DNA from: Desulfuribacillus stibiiarsenatis
GTDB lineage: Bacteria > Bacillota > Bacilli > Desulfuribacillales > Desulfuribacillaceae
NCBI RefSeq assembly: GCF_001742305.1
Contig: NZ_MJAT01000007.1
Location: forward strand, 1 to 48,654
DNA length: 48,654 nt
Direction of reading: 5' to 3'
In this document: in pieces, positions 16,962-25,431 of the stretch
Layout: each line of letters opens with the position of its first letter
Numbering within the stretch: the stretch's first letter is position 1
Position numbers and translations under genes: made by a program
The notes under the pieces: generated by a model
Databases searched by the model: none
Seen by the model: only the letters and a program-made list of their open reading frames with translations
What the model was told of the DNA's origin: nothing

Positions 16962-17163
16962 TTTCGTTTCCCTCCCAATTGGGTCCCATGAATACTTCAT
17001 GAGGCTCTTTTTTCTATGTTAATAGGAGTTCATCTAATTGTCAAATTGAAATGTTAAATATTCTTCAGAGTAAATTATGAAGAAATTCCTATTGAACTAC
17101 TCAGCTATTTTATATTACTATAGAGATAAATATTGTTATTAATGATTATGTTTATTTACTAGG

Positions 17164-17192
17164 GATAAAATGAAGATAAAAAGAAGATAAAA
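17164..17192 (+). promoter_or_regulatory. Three GATAAAA direct repeats with 11-bp period (response-regulator box candidate)
   Basis: GATAAAA occurs at 17164, 17175 and 17186, exactly one helical turn (11 bp) apart, within a larger GAAGATAAAA repeat. Tandem 11-bp repeats are the binding geometry of PhoB/OmpR-family winged-helix dimers. They end about 24 bases upstream of the response-regulator start codon, suggesting autoregulation. Confidence 0.6.
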
Positions 17193-17215
17193 ATACACTA
17201 AATGAGGTGGTTTGT

Positions 17216-17911
17216 ATGACACAGGAAAAGAAGATTCTCGTTGTAGATGATGAACCAAAGATTGTTGATATCGTTTCCCTTTATTTAAAAAAGGACGGCT
17301 TTTTAGTAAAAACAGCTTACAATGGTAAAGAAGCATTAAAAGTGTTTCGCGAATGGAAGCCTTCGTTGATTATTCTTGATTTGATGATGCCAGAAATGAC
17401 TGGCGAACAAACTTGTGAGGCCATTCGAAAAGAATCTAACGTACCTATTATCATGCTTACGGCAAAGAGTGATGAAAATGAGCGAATTAAGGGTCTATCC
17501 ATCGGTGCTGACGATTATCTTGTCAAACCTTTTAGTCCTCGCGAGTTAGTCGTCAGGGTGCGCACTGTTCTTCGTCGTTTCCAACCAAATGAAGTAATGG
17601 CGGATATCTTAACATTTAATGATGGTGATTTAGAAATCGATGCAACTCGTCATGAAGTAAAACTCGGAGGTAAAGTTATAGATTTAACGCCGAATGAATT
17701 TAAACTTTTATTAGTGCTTGCTAAGAATCCTAATCGTATCTTTACAAGAACAGAATTGCTTGAAAAAGTCCAAGGCTATAACTTTGAAGGATATGACCGT
17801 ACGATTGATGCTCATATTAAAAATCTTAGGAAGAAAATTGAGATTGATCAAAAGAATCCAAAGTATGTACGTACGGTATATGGTATGGGTTATAAATTTG
17901 AAGGGGTCTAG
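17216..17911 (+). CDS. OmpR-family response regulator (BaeR/CssR-like)
   Basis: 231 residues from the ATG at 17216 (GAGGTGG upstream); a GTG at 17207 overlaps the SD. Receiver domain with the acidic pocket DDEP (11-14), phosphoacceptor D55 (LIILDLMMPE) and the Lys in VKPFSPRELVVRV. The C-terminal winged helix contains LTPNEFKLLLVLAKNPN and RTVYGMGYKFEG. It is followed 3 bases after its stop codon by the kinase gene. The 11-bp repeats upstream are likely its own binding site. The divergent end of the large Ccm/ABC operon lies downstream, but no functional link is shown. Confidence 0.93.
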   Translation: MTQEKKILVVDDEPKIVDIVSLYLKKDGFLVKTAYNGKEALKVFREWKPSLIILDLMMPEMTGEQTCEAIRKESNVPIIMLTAKSDENERIKGLSIGADDYLVKPFSPRELVVRVRTVLRRFQPNEVMADILTFNDGDLEIDATRHEVKLGGKVIDLTPNEFKLLLVLAKNPNRIFTRTELLEKVQGYNFEGYDRTIDAHIKNLRKKIEIDQKNPKYVRTVYGMGYKFEGV

Positions 17912-17913
17912 GA

Positions 17914-19290
17914 ATGAAAGGGTTAGCGCCTAAAATTACACTTGCTTTTTTATTTGCAATTGTAGTAACTCTACTATTGTATAGTTTGATATTGAATCAA
18001 TCGATTGACGAACAATTTAATCAATACATACAAGCTACCATTCGGGCTAATAATGAACGGATAGCAAATGCGTTAGCCTTTGCTTATGAACAGGACGGGC
18101 AATGGTATGCCGATACAGGTGCTGATGTGGCGACTTTTGTGAAATCAGACAATATTAGTCTACGAGTTCGTGATACTAGTAATTTTGTCGTATGGAATTC
18201 AATTAGCTACCACAAAGACTTAGCACAATTATTCTCTTTACAACCCGATGATAAGATTCACACTATCACCTACCCAATCTCAGTCAATCGAGAGATTGTA
18301 GGATATGTAGATATTACTTATCTAGGCACAATCCCACTAACAGATATTGATTCTGGTTTTCGAAACTCTGTCAATAAATCTCTTATTTCTACCGCAATAT
18401 TTTCTACTATATTTGCGATATTTTTAAGTATCATATTCTCAAGTGGCATTACGATGCCTTTGATGAAAATGACGAAAATAGCCATCCAGCTCCGTAAAGG
18501 CGATTTGAAACATCGTATGGCCGTTGGGGCTAGTAATGATGAAGTGTCAGAGCTTGCAATTGCTATTAACCACTTAGCAGAAACGCTTGAAAGAGAAGAA
18601 AAGCTAAGAAAGAATATAACCGCAGATATCGCTCATGAGTTAAGAACTCCACTCATGACCCTGCAAGGACAGCTTGAGGCAATCATTGATGGGATTCTCG
18701 ATCCAACCCCTGAGACCTTAACGAGCTGTCAAGAGGAAGTAATCCGTTTAACTTCCCTAGTAAGTGATTTAGAACAGTTAACAACAGCCGAGAGCGCCTC
18801 TTTAGAGCTAGATCAAGAAGTTTTATCTCTATCTGATTTGACACATCAAATTGTTGATAGCTTCCAAGGACAATTTCGTCAGAAAGACATAGCCCTTTCT
18901 TTCTATGCTAACAAAAAATCTTATGTACTCGCAGATAAGCGTAAACTAACACAAATCCTGATCAATTTGATTTCCAATGCTTTGAAATATAGTGAGCCAA
19001 CGGACAAGGTATCCATAAAGCTAATGCAATCCGATGATATTATTACGCTTAAAATCATTGACACTGGTTTAGGGATATCTGCTGAAGATTTACCATATAT
19101 TTTTGAAAGATTTTATCGTGGAGATAAATCGAGAAATCGAGAAACTGGTGGTTCCGGTATTGGTCTAGCTATAGTAAAAAGTCTTGTAGATGCACATCAC
19201 TGGAAAATCGAAATTGAAAGCACACTCCAGAAAGGGACAACCGTCACCCTTACGATGCCGGCGGCTCAACCAATTGATATTGAATCATAA
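17914..19290 (+). CDS. Sensor histidine kinase (BaeS-like)
   Basis: 458 residues; ATG right after the regulator stop codon. Membrane helices at about 8-28 and 155-178 flank an extracytoplasmic sensor of about 125 residues with a PAS/dCache-like look. A HAMP domain (about 180-230, with LRKGDLKHRMAV), H241 in ADIAHELRTPLMTLQGQLEA, an N box (LISNALKYSE) and G boxes (DTGLGISAEDLPYIFERFYR, GGSGIGLAIVK) follow. The HELRTPL..LQG.LEAI.DG pattern is typical of BaeS-type kinases that sense envelope stress. Confidence 0.93.
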   Translation: MKGLAPKITLAFLFAIVVTLLLYSLILNQSIDEQFNQYIQATIRANNERIANALAFAYEQDGQWYADTGADVATFVKSDNISLRVRDTSNFVVWNSISYHKDLAQLFSLQPDDKIHTITYPISVNREIVGYVDITYLGTIPLTDIDSGFRNSVNKSLISTAIFSTIFAIFLSIIFSSGITMPLMKMTKIAIQLRKGDLKHRMAVGASNDEVSELAIAINHLAETLEREEKLRKNITADIAHELRTPLMTLQGQLEAIIDGILDPTPETLTSCQEEVIRLTSLVSDLEQLTTAESASLELDQEVLSLSDLTHQIVDSFQGQFRQKDIALSFYANKKSYVLADKRKLTQILINLISNALKYSEPTDKVSIKLMQSDDIITLKIIDTGLGISAEDLPYIFERFYRGDKSRNRETGGSGIGLAIVKSLVDAHHWKIEIESTLQKGTTVTLTMPAAQPIDIES

Positions 19291-19325
19291 ATAAACTTAT
19301 ACTATCTGATACTATAAAATTAAGA

Positions 19326-19363
19326 GCTGAAAGCTTATCGTTACATTTTGATAAGCTTTCAGC
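19326..19363. terminator. Long perfect hairpin, bidirectional terminator
   Basis: GCTGAAAGCTTATC (19326-19339) pairs over all 14 bases with GATAAGCTTTCAGC (19350-19363). It lies between the converging kinase gene (+) and the last gene of the ABC/Ccm run (-) and probably ends both transcripts. The flanking U-tracts are only moderate. Confidence 0.8.
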
Positions 19364-19371
19364 CCTTATTA

Positions 19372-20634
19372 TTATATGCTTCTAATCGATTCGATTGGAT
19401 CTAAGTTCGCTGCACGCATAGCTGGATAAAGGGCGGCCAATACACTAATAAAGCTTCCTAAGCCAGTGATATATAGTAAAGACTGCCATGGAACAAACAG
19501 CGTTAAACTCTCTGCTTCAATGCGATATATAACATAATTACCCGCTATAATCCCTATAATCGTGGCAAACACAATCGCAATAAGCACTAGAGTAATCGTT
19601 TCCATTAAGATCACTTTTGCAATATGCGATTTACGGAATCCTGCTGTACGCATAATCCCAAATTCCCTCACTCGTTCATTGACAGACGAAATCATCGTTG
19701 TCATGACAAGAAATAACCCTACAATCGTAATCGTAATAATTGTGAAGTTTGTATATCCTTTAAATTCTTGGAATAAATTCTGTCTCGCTTCCATACTCCC
19801 TTGTTGAATCTTTACTTGCGTATTCGGTGCTTGTAAAGAGATACGCTCAACTATCGAGTGTACTTCCTCCATACTACTTGTATTGATGTGAAGCTCCATT
19901 ACGTTTCTTACATCTTGGGCTGGAAATATACTTTCCCAATATTTTCGATCTATATATACAAGGAAATCTGTCTCATTTCCTTGCTCTTCAATGATTGCAT
20001 ACTGTTCTATCTCAATCACTGAAGATTCAAAACCAAGTTTAATCTCATCGCAATTCTCTTCGTCTTCGTGTAAATCATTCTTTTCTACCACTATTTCTAC
20101 ATTGGTTTGTTGGCCATGTTCCGAATGCTTTTCTGGAAGCTGCCCATAAAGTGTAATATTATGATTATAACCAAGTAGTATCCCATCATTAAGAACTCTT
20201 TTTAAAGTATCTTGATCAACTGCCCAATAACTCTTAGATGCTACTTCCTTTTCCAAATCAGTAATTACGAATAGTGCATCTTGATTATTAATTGACCCCA
20301 ATACTACAGACTTAACGATTGACGTATGATTATATCCTTGAAGGATATTTTGAATCAATGTCAGGTCTTCGTTTGCTAAAAACGAGCTTTCTTGAAGGTT
20401 ATCACTTGCAATCGTAATTCCATTATAGACTAGGTTAATTTCTTCGCTATAAGGGCTGATTAACAGGTTAATTCCATGTTTTCGCAAATTTTGGTCAATT
20501 GAATCCTCTAAATATTCCGTCACACTCATTAACGTGATAATTGTAATAAATCCAAGGGCCAATCCTGTAAGTAGAAAAAAAGATTTACCCTTACGTTCCA
20601 CTATACTTTTATGTGCAATATCCAACAGTTTCAT
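19372..20634 (-). CDS. MacB/FtsX-type ABC transporter permease (second)
   Basis: 420 residues; ATG with AGGAGAG upstream. Layout of the MacB/FtsX family: one N-terminal membrane helix (about 20-40), a long extracytoplasmic periplasmic-core-like domain (about 45-280), then three membrane helices (about 295-315, 345-370, 385-405) with the FtsX signatures REFGIMRTAGFRKSHI and ALYPAMRAANLDPIESIR. It forms a heteromeric permease with the 21351-22508 product, powered by the ATPase between them. Such transporters are often mechanotransmitters or exporters rather than importers. It is the last gene of the run that begins with the Ccm genes. Confidence 0.9.
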   Translation of the reverse strand: MKLLDIAHKSIVERKGKSFFLLTGLALGFITIITLMSVTEYLEDSIDQNLRKHGINLLISPYSEEINLVYNGITIASDNLQESSFLANEDLTLIQNILQGYNHTSIVKSVVLGSINNQDALFVITDLEKEVASKSYWAVDQDTLKRVLNDGILLGYNHNITLYGQLPEKHSEHGQQTNVEIVVEKNDLHEDEENCDEIKLGFESSVIEIEQYAIIEEQGNETDFLVYIDRKYWESIFPAQDVRNVMELHINTSSMEEVHSIVERISLQAPNTQVKIQQGSMEARQNLFQEFKGYTNFTIITITIVGLFLVMTTMISSVNERVREFGIMRTAGFRKSHIAKVILMETITLVLIAIVFATIIGIIAGNYVIYRIEAESLTLFVPWQSLLYITGLGSFISVLAALYPAMRAANLDPIESIRSI

Positions 20635-20640
20635 AGGAGA

Positions 20641-21333
20641 TCACTCTCCTTTACTTCTGTAGGTATCGGATTCAATCAAGCCATCACGTATGACAACCAC
20701 CCTTGAAACGTACTCAACTGTTTCCGGATTATGGGTAACCATAATGATTGTATGGCCTTGTTTGTTCAATGACTTAAATAGCTCTAATATTTCTTCGCCA
20801 GTTTTCGTATCTAAGCTTCCCGTAGGTTCATCGGCAAATACAATCGGTGGATTGTTGACGATTGCTCTTGCAATTGCTACTCTCTGCTGCTCTCCTCCGG
20901 ACATCTCATTAGGAAGGCGATGTTTCTTATTTAATAGACCTACTTTATCTAGCACCTGTTCAGCCATAGTCAATTGTTCTTTCCCACTGTACTTACTTAC
21001 GGATAATGGTAGCATAACATTTTCTATGGCTGACAGATATGGCAATAAGTGCATCTGTTGAAAGACAAAGCCCGTATATGAATAACGGAAATCTGCACGT
21101 CGTTCTTGTGATAATTGATAGATATCAATATCATCTATCATAAGTTTACCAGTACTAGGAGGGTTTAAAGTTCCTAAAATCGTTAGAAGTGTACTCTTTC
21201 CTGAACCTGAAGGTCCCATTAAGGATACAAACTCTCCCCGTTCAATAGTTAAATCAACCTTTTGTAAGGCAGTAAATGATACGCCTTTGCTGTCATATAC
21301 CTTTGTAACATCCTTTAATTGAATGAAACTCAT
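20641..21333 (-). CDS. ABC transporter ATPase, MacB/LolD type
   Basis: 230 residues from the ATG at 21333 (GAGGGG upstream). Walker A GPSGSGKST (about 40-48), Q-loop in FVFQQMHLLPYL, signature MSGGEQQRVAIARA, Walker B IVFADEPTGSLD and the H-loop VTHNPE. The LPYLSAIENVMLPL spacing is typical of the o228/MacB ATPase family. It is flanked by its two permeases. The permease-ATPase-permease set preceded by a DUF2318 protein resembles the Campylobacter p19-linked cluster (Cj1660-Cj1663 order-type), where it is tied to iron acquisition; transfer of that function here is inference. Confidence 0.93.
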   Translation of the reverse strand: MSFIQLKDVTKVYDSKGVSFTALQKVDLTIERGEFVSLMGPSGSGKSTLLTILGTLNPPSTGKLMIDDIDIYQLSQERRADFRYSYTGFVFQQMHLLPYLSAIENVMLPLSVSKYSGKEQLTMAEQVLDKVGLLNKKHRLPNEMSGGEQQRVAIARAIVNNPPIVFADEPTGSLDTKTGEEILELFKSLNKQGHTIIMVTHNPETVEYVSRVVVIRDGLIESDTYRSKGE

Positions 21334-21350
21334 ATCATAACCCCTCACAT

Positions 21351-22508
21351 CTATATTTTTAATGCTTCGACCGGATCAATTTTCGTAGCACGAATTATTG
21401 GAACTAGACTTGCTAAGATTGTTAATCCAACAGTAGCAGCAACCGAAGTCAGACCTAACGTCCAACTATAAGTAATCGTCAGAGGAATATGAATCAAGTA
21501 AGGAGTAATGAAATCAGCGAAAAATGTTCCTAGGCTGTACCCTACTAGGCCTCCAACCGTACCTAATATGAGTGCTTCTGTTAAAAGCATTTCAAAAATA
21601 TATAATCTTCTATATCCTACTGCTCTTAAGATCCCAATTTCTACCCTACGATCATATACATAATTCATCATGGTCATGCCAATGACGAAACTGCTAATAA
21701 TGATAATGACAATCGTGCCAATCACCATAAATTCTTGAATTCTCTCTACTGTATCTGTTCTCATTTTCACTGATTCTTGTAGGCCAGTTACATTAGAATG
21801 TGGTAGAACATGACGGATTTGCTCAGTAATTTCAGGTAACGGACACGTACTACATAGAGCAGCCACTTCAATGAACGATATACGTTCCCCGTGATTCTTA
21901 ATATCTTGCAACGTTAACAATGGCAAAAATAAAATCTGATCTTCATCCGTACCGTTCCGTTCTAATACCCCAGTAATTTGAAATTCCTTATTTTCTAGGA
22001 TAAGAGTACCTCCAACGGTCTTTTTAAGCTTTTGGGCTAATTCATAACCAAGCAGAACTTCGTTTTCTTTGAATGGAAGCTTGCCTTGCCAATTCCACCA
22101 AGGCTTAAGCTGTTCTTCAAATTGAAAATATATTCCTAATAGCAGAGCTTTCTGCTGATTGTCAATGACTCCGACATCGACTAATTTAGGAGATACAACG
22201 GCAATACTGTCTCGATCATGAATTTGGTATACTTTCATATAGTCATCAGCAATCAAATGATTCGCTTCCGTGTTTTTGCTGGATAAAGAGACCCCCCCAT
22301 ATGACAAATCATGATCTGACGATGCAGCTGAAATGATAATATTAGGACCCAACTTATCAAAGGTATCTCCAATTTCAAGGCTCATGGAACGATTGAGTTG
22401 ATATAAGGTATTCACTATGGCCACTGCTGTAACAAGGATTAAGATAAGAAATAAGGCGCGTTGACGGCGCCTTAAAATACTTTTTATAGCTATTGCTTCT
22501 AGTCTCAT
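21351..22508 (-). CDS. MacB/FtsX-type ABC transporter permease (first)
   Basis: 385 residues from the ATG at 22508, chosen for GAGGTG 5 bases upstream; a start ten codons earlier has no SD. N-terminal membrane helix (about 18-38), extracytoplasmic domain (about 40-255) with an unusual CSTC motif (Cys pair) near its end, and three C-terminal membrane helices. FtsX signatures are VEIGILRAVGYRRLYI and a terminal IIRATKIDPVEALKI. The Cys pair could bind metal or form a disulfide, which fits a redox or metal-related transporter. It lies 41 bases downstream of the DUF2318 gene. Confidence 0.9.
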   Translation of the reverse strand: MRLEAIAIKSILRRRQRALFLILILVTAVAIVNTLYQLNRSMSLEIGDTFDKLGPNIIISAASSDHDLSYGGVSLSSKNTEANHLIADDYMKVYQIHDRDSIAVVSPKLVDVGVIDNQQKALLLGIYFQFEEQLKPWWNWQGKLPFKENEVLLGYELAQKLKKTVGGTLILENKEFQITGVLERNGTDEDQILFLPLLTLQDIKNHGERISFIEVAALCSTCPLPEITEQIRHVLPHSNVTGLQESVKMRTDTVERIQEFMVIGTIVIIIISSFVIGMTMMNYVYDRRVEIGILRAVGYRRLYIFEMLLTEALILGTVGGLVGYSLGTFFADFITPYLIHIPLTITYSWTLGLTSVAATVGLTILASLVPIIRATKIDPVEALKI

Positions 22509-22549
22509 AGCCACACCTCTTCTATTTTTAACATTCAATAATCATAATG

Positions 22550-23131
22550 TTAGAACTCGCGTGGTTTCCAATCTTTAATTTGCTGAAATGGAATTTGAAT
22601 CTCGTCTCCTAGCACTTCGTAATAGATTTCTTCAGGAGGATGATCTAAGCAACCACCACTAACTCCGACTAGTGGCTCCATCGTCCAAATCGTACCACAA
22701 GATTCACAGATAATTTGATCTCTTACTCCGTCTATTCTAAACGTTTCTGATCTGCACGGTTCACAGATACTAAAAGCAACTACTAACCTTCCTGAAGGTG
22801 CAATAAAAGAAGTAATTGGCATATAGCTGTCCCCAACAGGAACTTGCGAATAAATTAAACCAGCTGCTTCTACTTCCTGTAATGAAAGAATTACTTTATC
22901 TCCATCTAAGTGATTTTCCACTTGCGTCATTGGAGTCACTGTTCCATAATCAAAGGCAGCTCCAGTATTAAAATCTCCCGGCGTATAACGACCTCTCGCA
23001 ATATCTTCTTCACCTGATAAGAAGTAAACTGCTAATCCTGCCACGATCAAGATCACGATTCCTACTACTACAAGATTCAACCCTTTGTTACGTTTACCAT
23101 CAGAGAATTCTTGTTTCTTATCTTGTACCAA
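22550..23131 (-). CDS. DUF2318 membrane-anchored Cys-rich protein
   Basis: 193 residues from a TTG at 23131 with GGAGGGG 6 bases upstream. One N-terminal membrane helix (about 20-40) anchors an extracytoplasmic domain. The C-terminal half carries the DUF2318 cysteines: CEPC, CESC in a zinc-ribbon-like setting, and a further Cys in GGCLDHPP. The family is usually encoded beside FTR1/P19-type iron uptake genes and MacB-like ABC permeases; here only the ABC genes follow. The CxxC pairs may bind a metal or act in thiol redox outside the membrane. It is placed between the ccm genes and the ABC genes. Confidence 0.85.
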   Translation of the reverse strand: MVQDKKQEFSDGKRNKGLNLVVVGIVILIVAGLAVYFLSGEEDIARGRYTPGDFNTGAAFDYGTVTPMTQVENHLDGDKVILSLQEVEAAGLIYSQVPVGDSYMPITSFIAPSGRLVVAFSICEPCRSETFRIDGVRDQIICESCGTIWTMEPLVGVSGGCLDHPPEEIYYEVLGDEIQIPFQQIKDWKPREF

Positions 23132-23169
23132 TGAAATCCCCTCCAATTTTTTTAAAGTATTATTCTGAA

Positions 23170-23319
23170 TTACTTTTTCGATTCTAAAGACTGTAGTTGT
23201 TCACTAATTACGTCTAATTCCTTAGCAAGCTGTGATTGTCTTCTTCCAAGTGATAGAGTGTAAAAGAAAATCATCGTCCAGATGATGAAATATGCTGCAA
23301 ATAAATAGTTTAAGCCCAT
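23170..23319 (-). CDS. ccmD: CcmD-like small membrane protein
   Basis: 49 residues; ATG at 23319 with AAAGGGG upstream. A single membrane helix (about 5-24, beginning NYLFAAYFIIWTMIFFYT) is followed by LGRRQSQLAKELD and a charged helical tail. This is the characteristic pattern of CcmD, which stabilises heme-loaded CcmE in the CcmABCD complex and helps release it. It lies 14 bases after the ccmC stop, where ccmD is expected. Confidence 0.88.
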   Translation of the reverse strand: MGLNYLFAAYFIIWTMIFFYTLSLGRRQSQLAKELDVISEQLQSLESKK

Positions 23320-23333
23320 GATTTACATCCCCT

Positions 23334-24032
23334 TTACATAGCGTTTTTTAGTTTATCTTTAATCTCATTTACTTTGTTTCTCATATTACCAATGGCTATA
23401 CCCTTTTGTAACAGGTAGAAATATAAGAATGTAAACGTTATTACACTAAGAATTAGCGTAAATAACATCTCTGGGGCAAGTCCACCGCCACCTTCTTTTA
23501 TCACAGTAGGATGTAGCTTAGAGTTCCACCATTTAATTGAGAAGAACACAATTGGCACATCAATAAACCCTATGATTCCAAATACTGCAGATAATCTGGC
23601 TTTCTTTTCCCATTCCATATCTGATACACGGATCATAATATAAGCGATATAGATAAACCAAAGGATTAGCGTAGTCGTTAATCTAGGTTCCCAAGACCAC
23701 CAAGCATTCCAAGAAGATCTTCCCCAAATTGGACCAGTAGTCAAAACGATTGTAGTGAATAATACTCCAATCTCTGCTGATGCAACAGCGATTACATCAT
23801 ATACACGACTTCTCTTCAGTAAAAAAATTATACTTGTGACAAATACCACGAAAAACGCAAAAAAAGCTAACCATGCAGATGCTACGTGAAAGTAAAAAAT
23901 CTTTTGTACAACTCCTAGACGTACATCTTCTGGAGTATAAATAAATATGAAATATAGTGACACACTGACAAGTACAAAGGTTATCCAACCTAAGATTTTA
24001 TGCCAGTTTCCCAAACTAATCGATTGATTCAC
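23334..24032 (-). CDS. ccmC: CcmC, heme-handling membrane protein of cytochrome c maturation
   Basis: 232 residues from a GTG at 24032 with GGAGGTG upstream; the SD overlaps the end of ccmB reading in the same direction. Six membrane helices. The tryptophan-rich WWD-type motif is visible as WGRSSWNAWWSWEPRLTTTL (about residues 107-126), with conserved His residues in flanking loops (KIFYFHVASAW near 45-55). CcmC binds heme on the outer face and loads it onto CcmE. Confidence 0.95.
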   Translation of the reverse strand: MNQSISLGNWHKILGWITFVLVSVSLYFIFIYTPEDVRLGVVQKIFYFHVASAWLAFFAFFVVFVTSIIFLLKRSRVYDVIAVASAEIGVLFTTIVLTTGPIWGRSSWNAWWSWEPRLTTTLILWFIYIAYIMIRVSDMEWEKKARLSAVFGIIGFIDVPIVFFSIKWWNSKLHPTVIKEGGGGLAPEMLFTLILSVITFTFLYFYLLQKGIAIGNMRNKVNEIKDKLKNAM

Positions 24033-24034
24033 AA

Positions 24035-24706
24035 CTACACCTCCATGACATAGTCAAACAACATATAAGGAATTACTAGAAAAATCACATCAAACACAAT
24101 CATTAAATATAACCATGAACTAAAAGCTTCAAAGCCCTGCCCTTGAAAAATGAAGCTTGTACTTTGCACACCTGCAATAATCAATGGAACGGATACAGGG
24201 AACAAAATAATTGGCAAGAGCATATCACTCATTCTTGAATTAGAAGCTAAAGCTGCTAAGAATGTACCTATAGCAATAAATCCAATCGTACCTACTAATA
24301 AAACAAGAGAAAGCAGTGCTACGCTTCCTTGGAATCTGTAATCAAACAATATAAAGAATCCTGGAACGATAACAATTTGTGTTAGTAAGACAAAGATTAG
24401 ATTACTAATGAATTTTCCTAAAAATATCATCGTACGATCACTTGGGATGAGTAATAATCCTTGCATACAATCATTACTCTTCTCCATAGTAAACGAGCGA
24501 TTTAAACCTAAAATTGATGAAAATATAAGTGCAACCCAAATCATCCCTGGCAATACCTTTTGCAATACATCCATACTCAGGTCAAACGCAAAGCTAAATA
24601 TCACAATTACTAGACCGCTAAATATAAGCATTGCACTAGTCATTTGCTTAGTCTTAAATTCCATGATTATATCTTTACCTATAATTGCTTTCAGAGCACT
24701 AAGCAC
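24035..24706 (-). CDS. ccmB: CcmB, membrane subunit of the CcmAB ABC complex
   Basis: 223 residues from a GTG at 24706, overlapping the end of ccmA by 8 bases. Six predicted membrane helices and the CcmB signatures GKDIIMEFKTKQ near the N-terminus and LNRSFTMEKSNDCMQGLLL around 68-86. CcmB works with CcmA; ATP hydrolysis by the complex releases heme-loaded CcmE from CcmC/CcmD. Confidence 0.93.
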   Translation of the reverse strand: MLSALKAIIGKDIIMEFKTKQMTSAMLIFSGLVIVIFSFAFDLSMDVLQKVLPGMIWVALIFSSILGLNRSFTMEKSNDCMQGLLLIPSDRTMIFLGKFISNLIFVLLTQIVIVPGFFILFDYRFQGSVALLSLVLLVGTIGFIAIGTFLAALASNSRMSDMLLPIILFPVSVPLIIAGVQSTSFIFQGQGFEAFSSWLYLMIVFDVIFLVIPYMLFDYVMEV

Positions 24707-25412
24707 GCGTCACTTCACCTCCAACAAGTTGTAAGTAAAGCCGCCTAAATTCATCTGAACGGATACCTGTAGAGATATCGTCATAAATAATTGACCCTTT
24801 TGCTAAGACGAGTAGACGATTACTCAATGTTAAAGCCTCTTCATAGTTGTGAGTTATCATAAATAATGTGCGTTTTTCATTATGCAAAGATTGTAAAACA
24901 TCATTTAAAATTTGTATCGCTTGTTGATCTAACCCCGTGTATGGTTCATCTAGAAATAATAATGACGGGCTATGTAAAATTGCCCGTGCTATTGATAGTC
25001 TCTGTTGCATTCCTCTTGAAAATGTTCGTACTGGATCATGGATATATAGCTGTAATCCTACATATCTTAATACCTCTTTAATTCTACTTTCTAAATTCTT
25101 CACTTCATAGGCTTGCCCGTAAAAGCGTAAATTCTCAAGAGCAGATAAGTTATCATACAAAAATGTATGATGACTTATCACTCCGATTTCCTTGCGCAAT
25201 GCTACGCTTTTATCTTTAGCAGACTTCCCGTTTATTGTGATAGAACCAGTTGTTGGAGGAGTTGCTAGAGATAGCAATTTAAAAAGTGTACTTTTCCCAG
25301 CACCGTTGGGCCCTAGAACTGTTACAAATTGTCCCTCAGGGACTTCAAAAGATACAGGGTGTATAATATTTTTGCCACCAATGGATTTCGATATATCTTT
25401 TACTGCTAACAT
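24699..25412 (-). CDS. ccmA: CcmA, ABC ATPase of cytochrome c maturation
   Basis: 237 residues; ATG with GGGGAGG upstream. Walker A GPNGAGKST (about 33-41), signature FSRGMQQRLSIARA (about 130-143), Walker B LLFLDEPYTGLD and H-loop ITHNYEEA. Placement directly upstream of, and overlapping, ccmB supports ccmA over a generic ABC-2 ATPase. Cytosolic, membrane-associated. Confidence 0.93.
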   Translation of the reverse strand: MLAVKDISKSIGGKNIIHPVSFEVPEGQFVTVLGPNGAGKSTLFKLLSLATPPTTGSITINGKSAKDKSVALRKEIGVISHHTFLYDNLSALENLRFYGQAYEVKNLESRIKEVLRYVGLQLYIHDPVRTFSRGMQQRLSIARAILHSPSLLFLDEPYTGLDQQAIQILNDVLQSLHNEKRTLFMITHNYEEALTLSNRLLVLAKGSIIYDDISTGIRSDEFRRLYLQLVGGEVTRA

Positions 25413-25431
25413 GTAGAACCTCCCCGGTTCA

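Noticed and set aside
16974-16983. CCCAATTGGG palindrome as a defined CsoR operator
   Set aside because: It is short, overlaps the SD region and does not match a known CsoR consensus well enough to claim; mentioned only in the gene entry.
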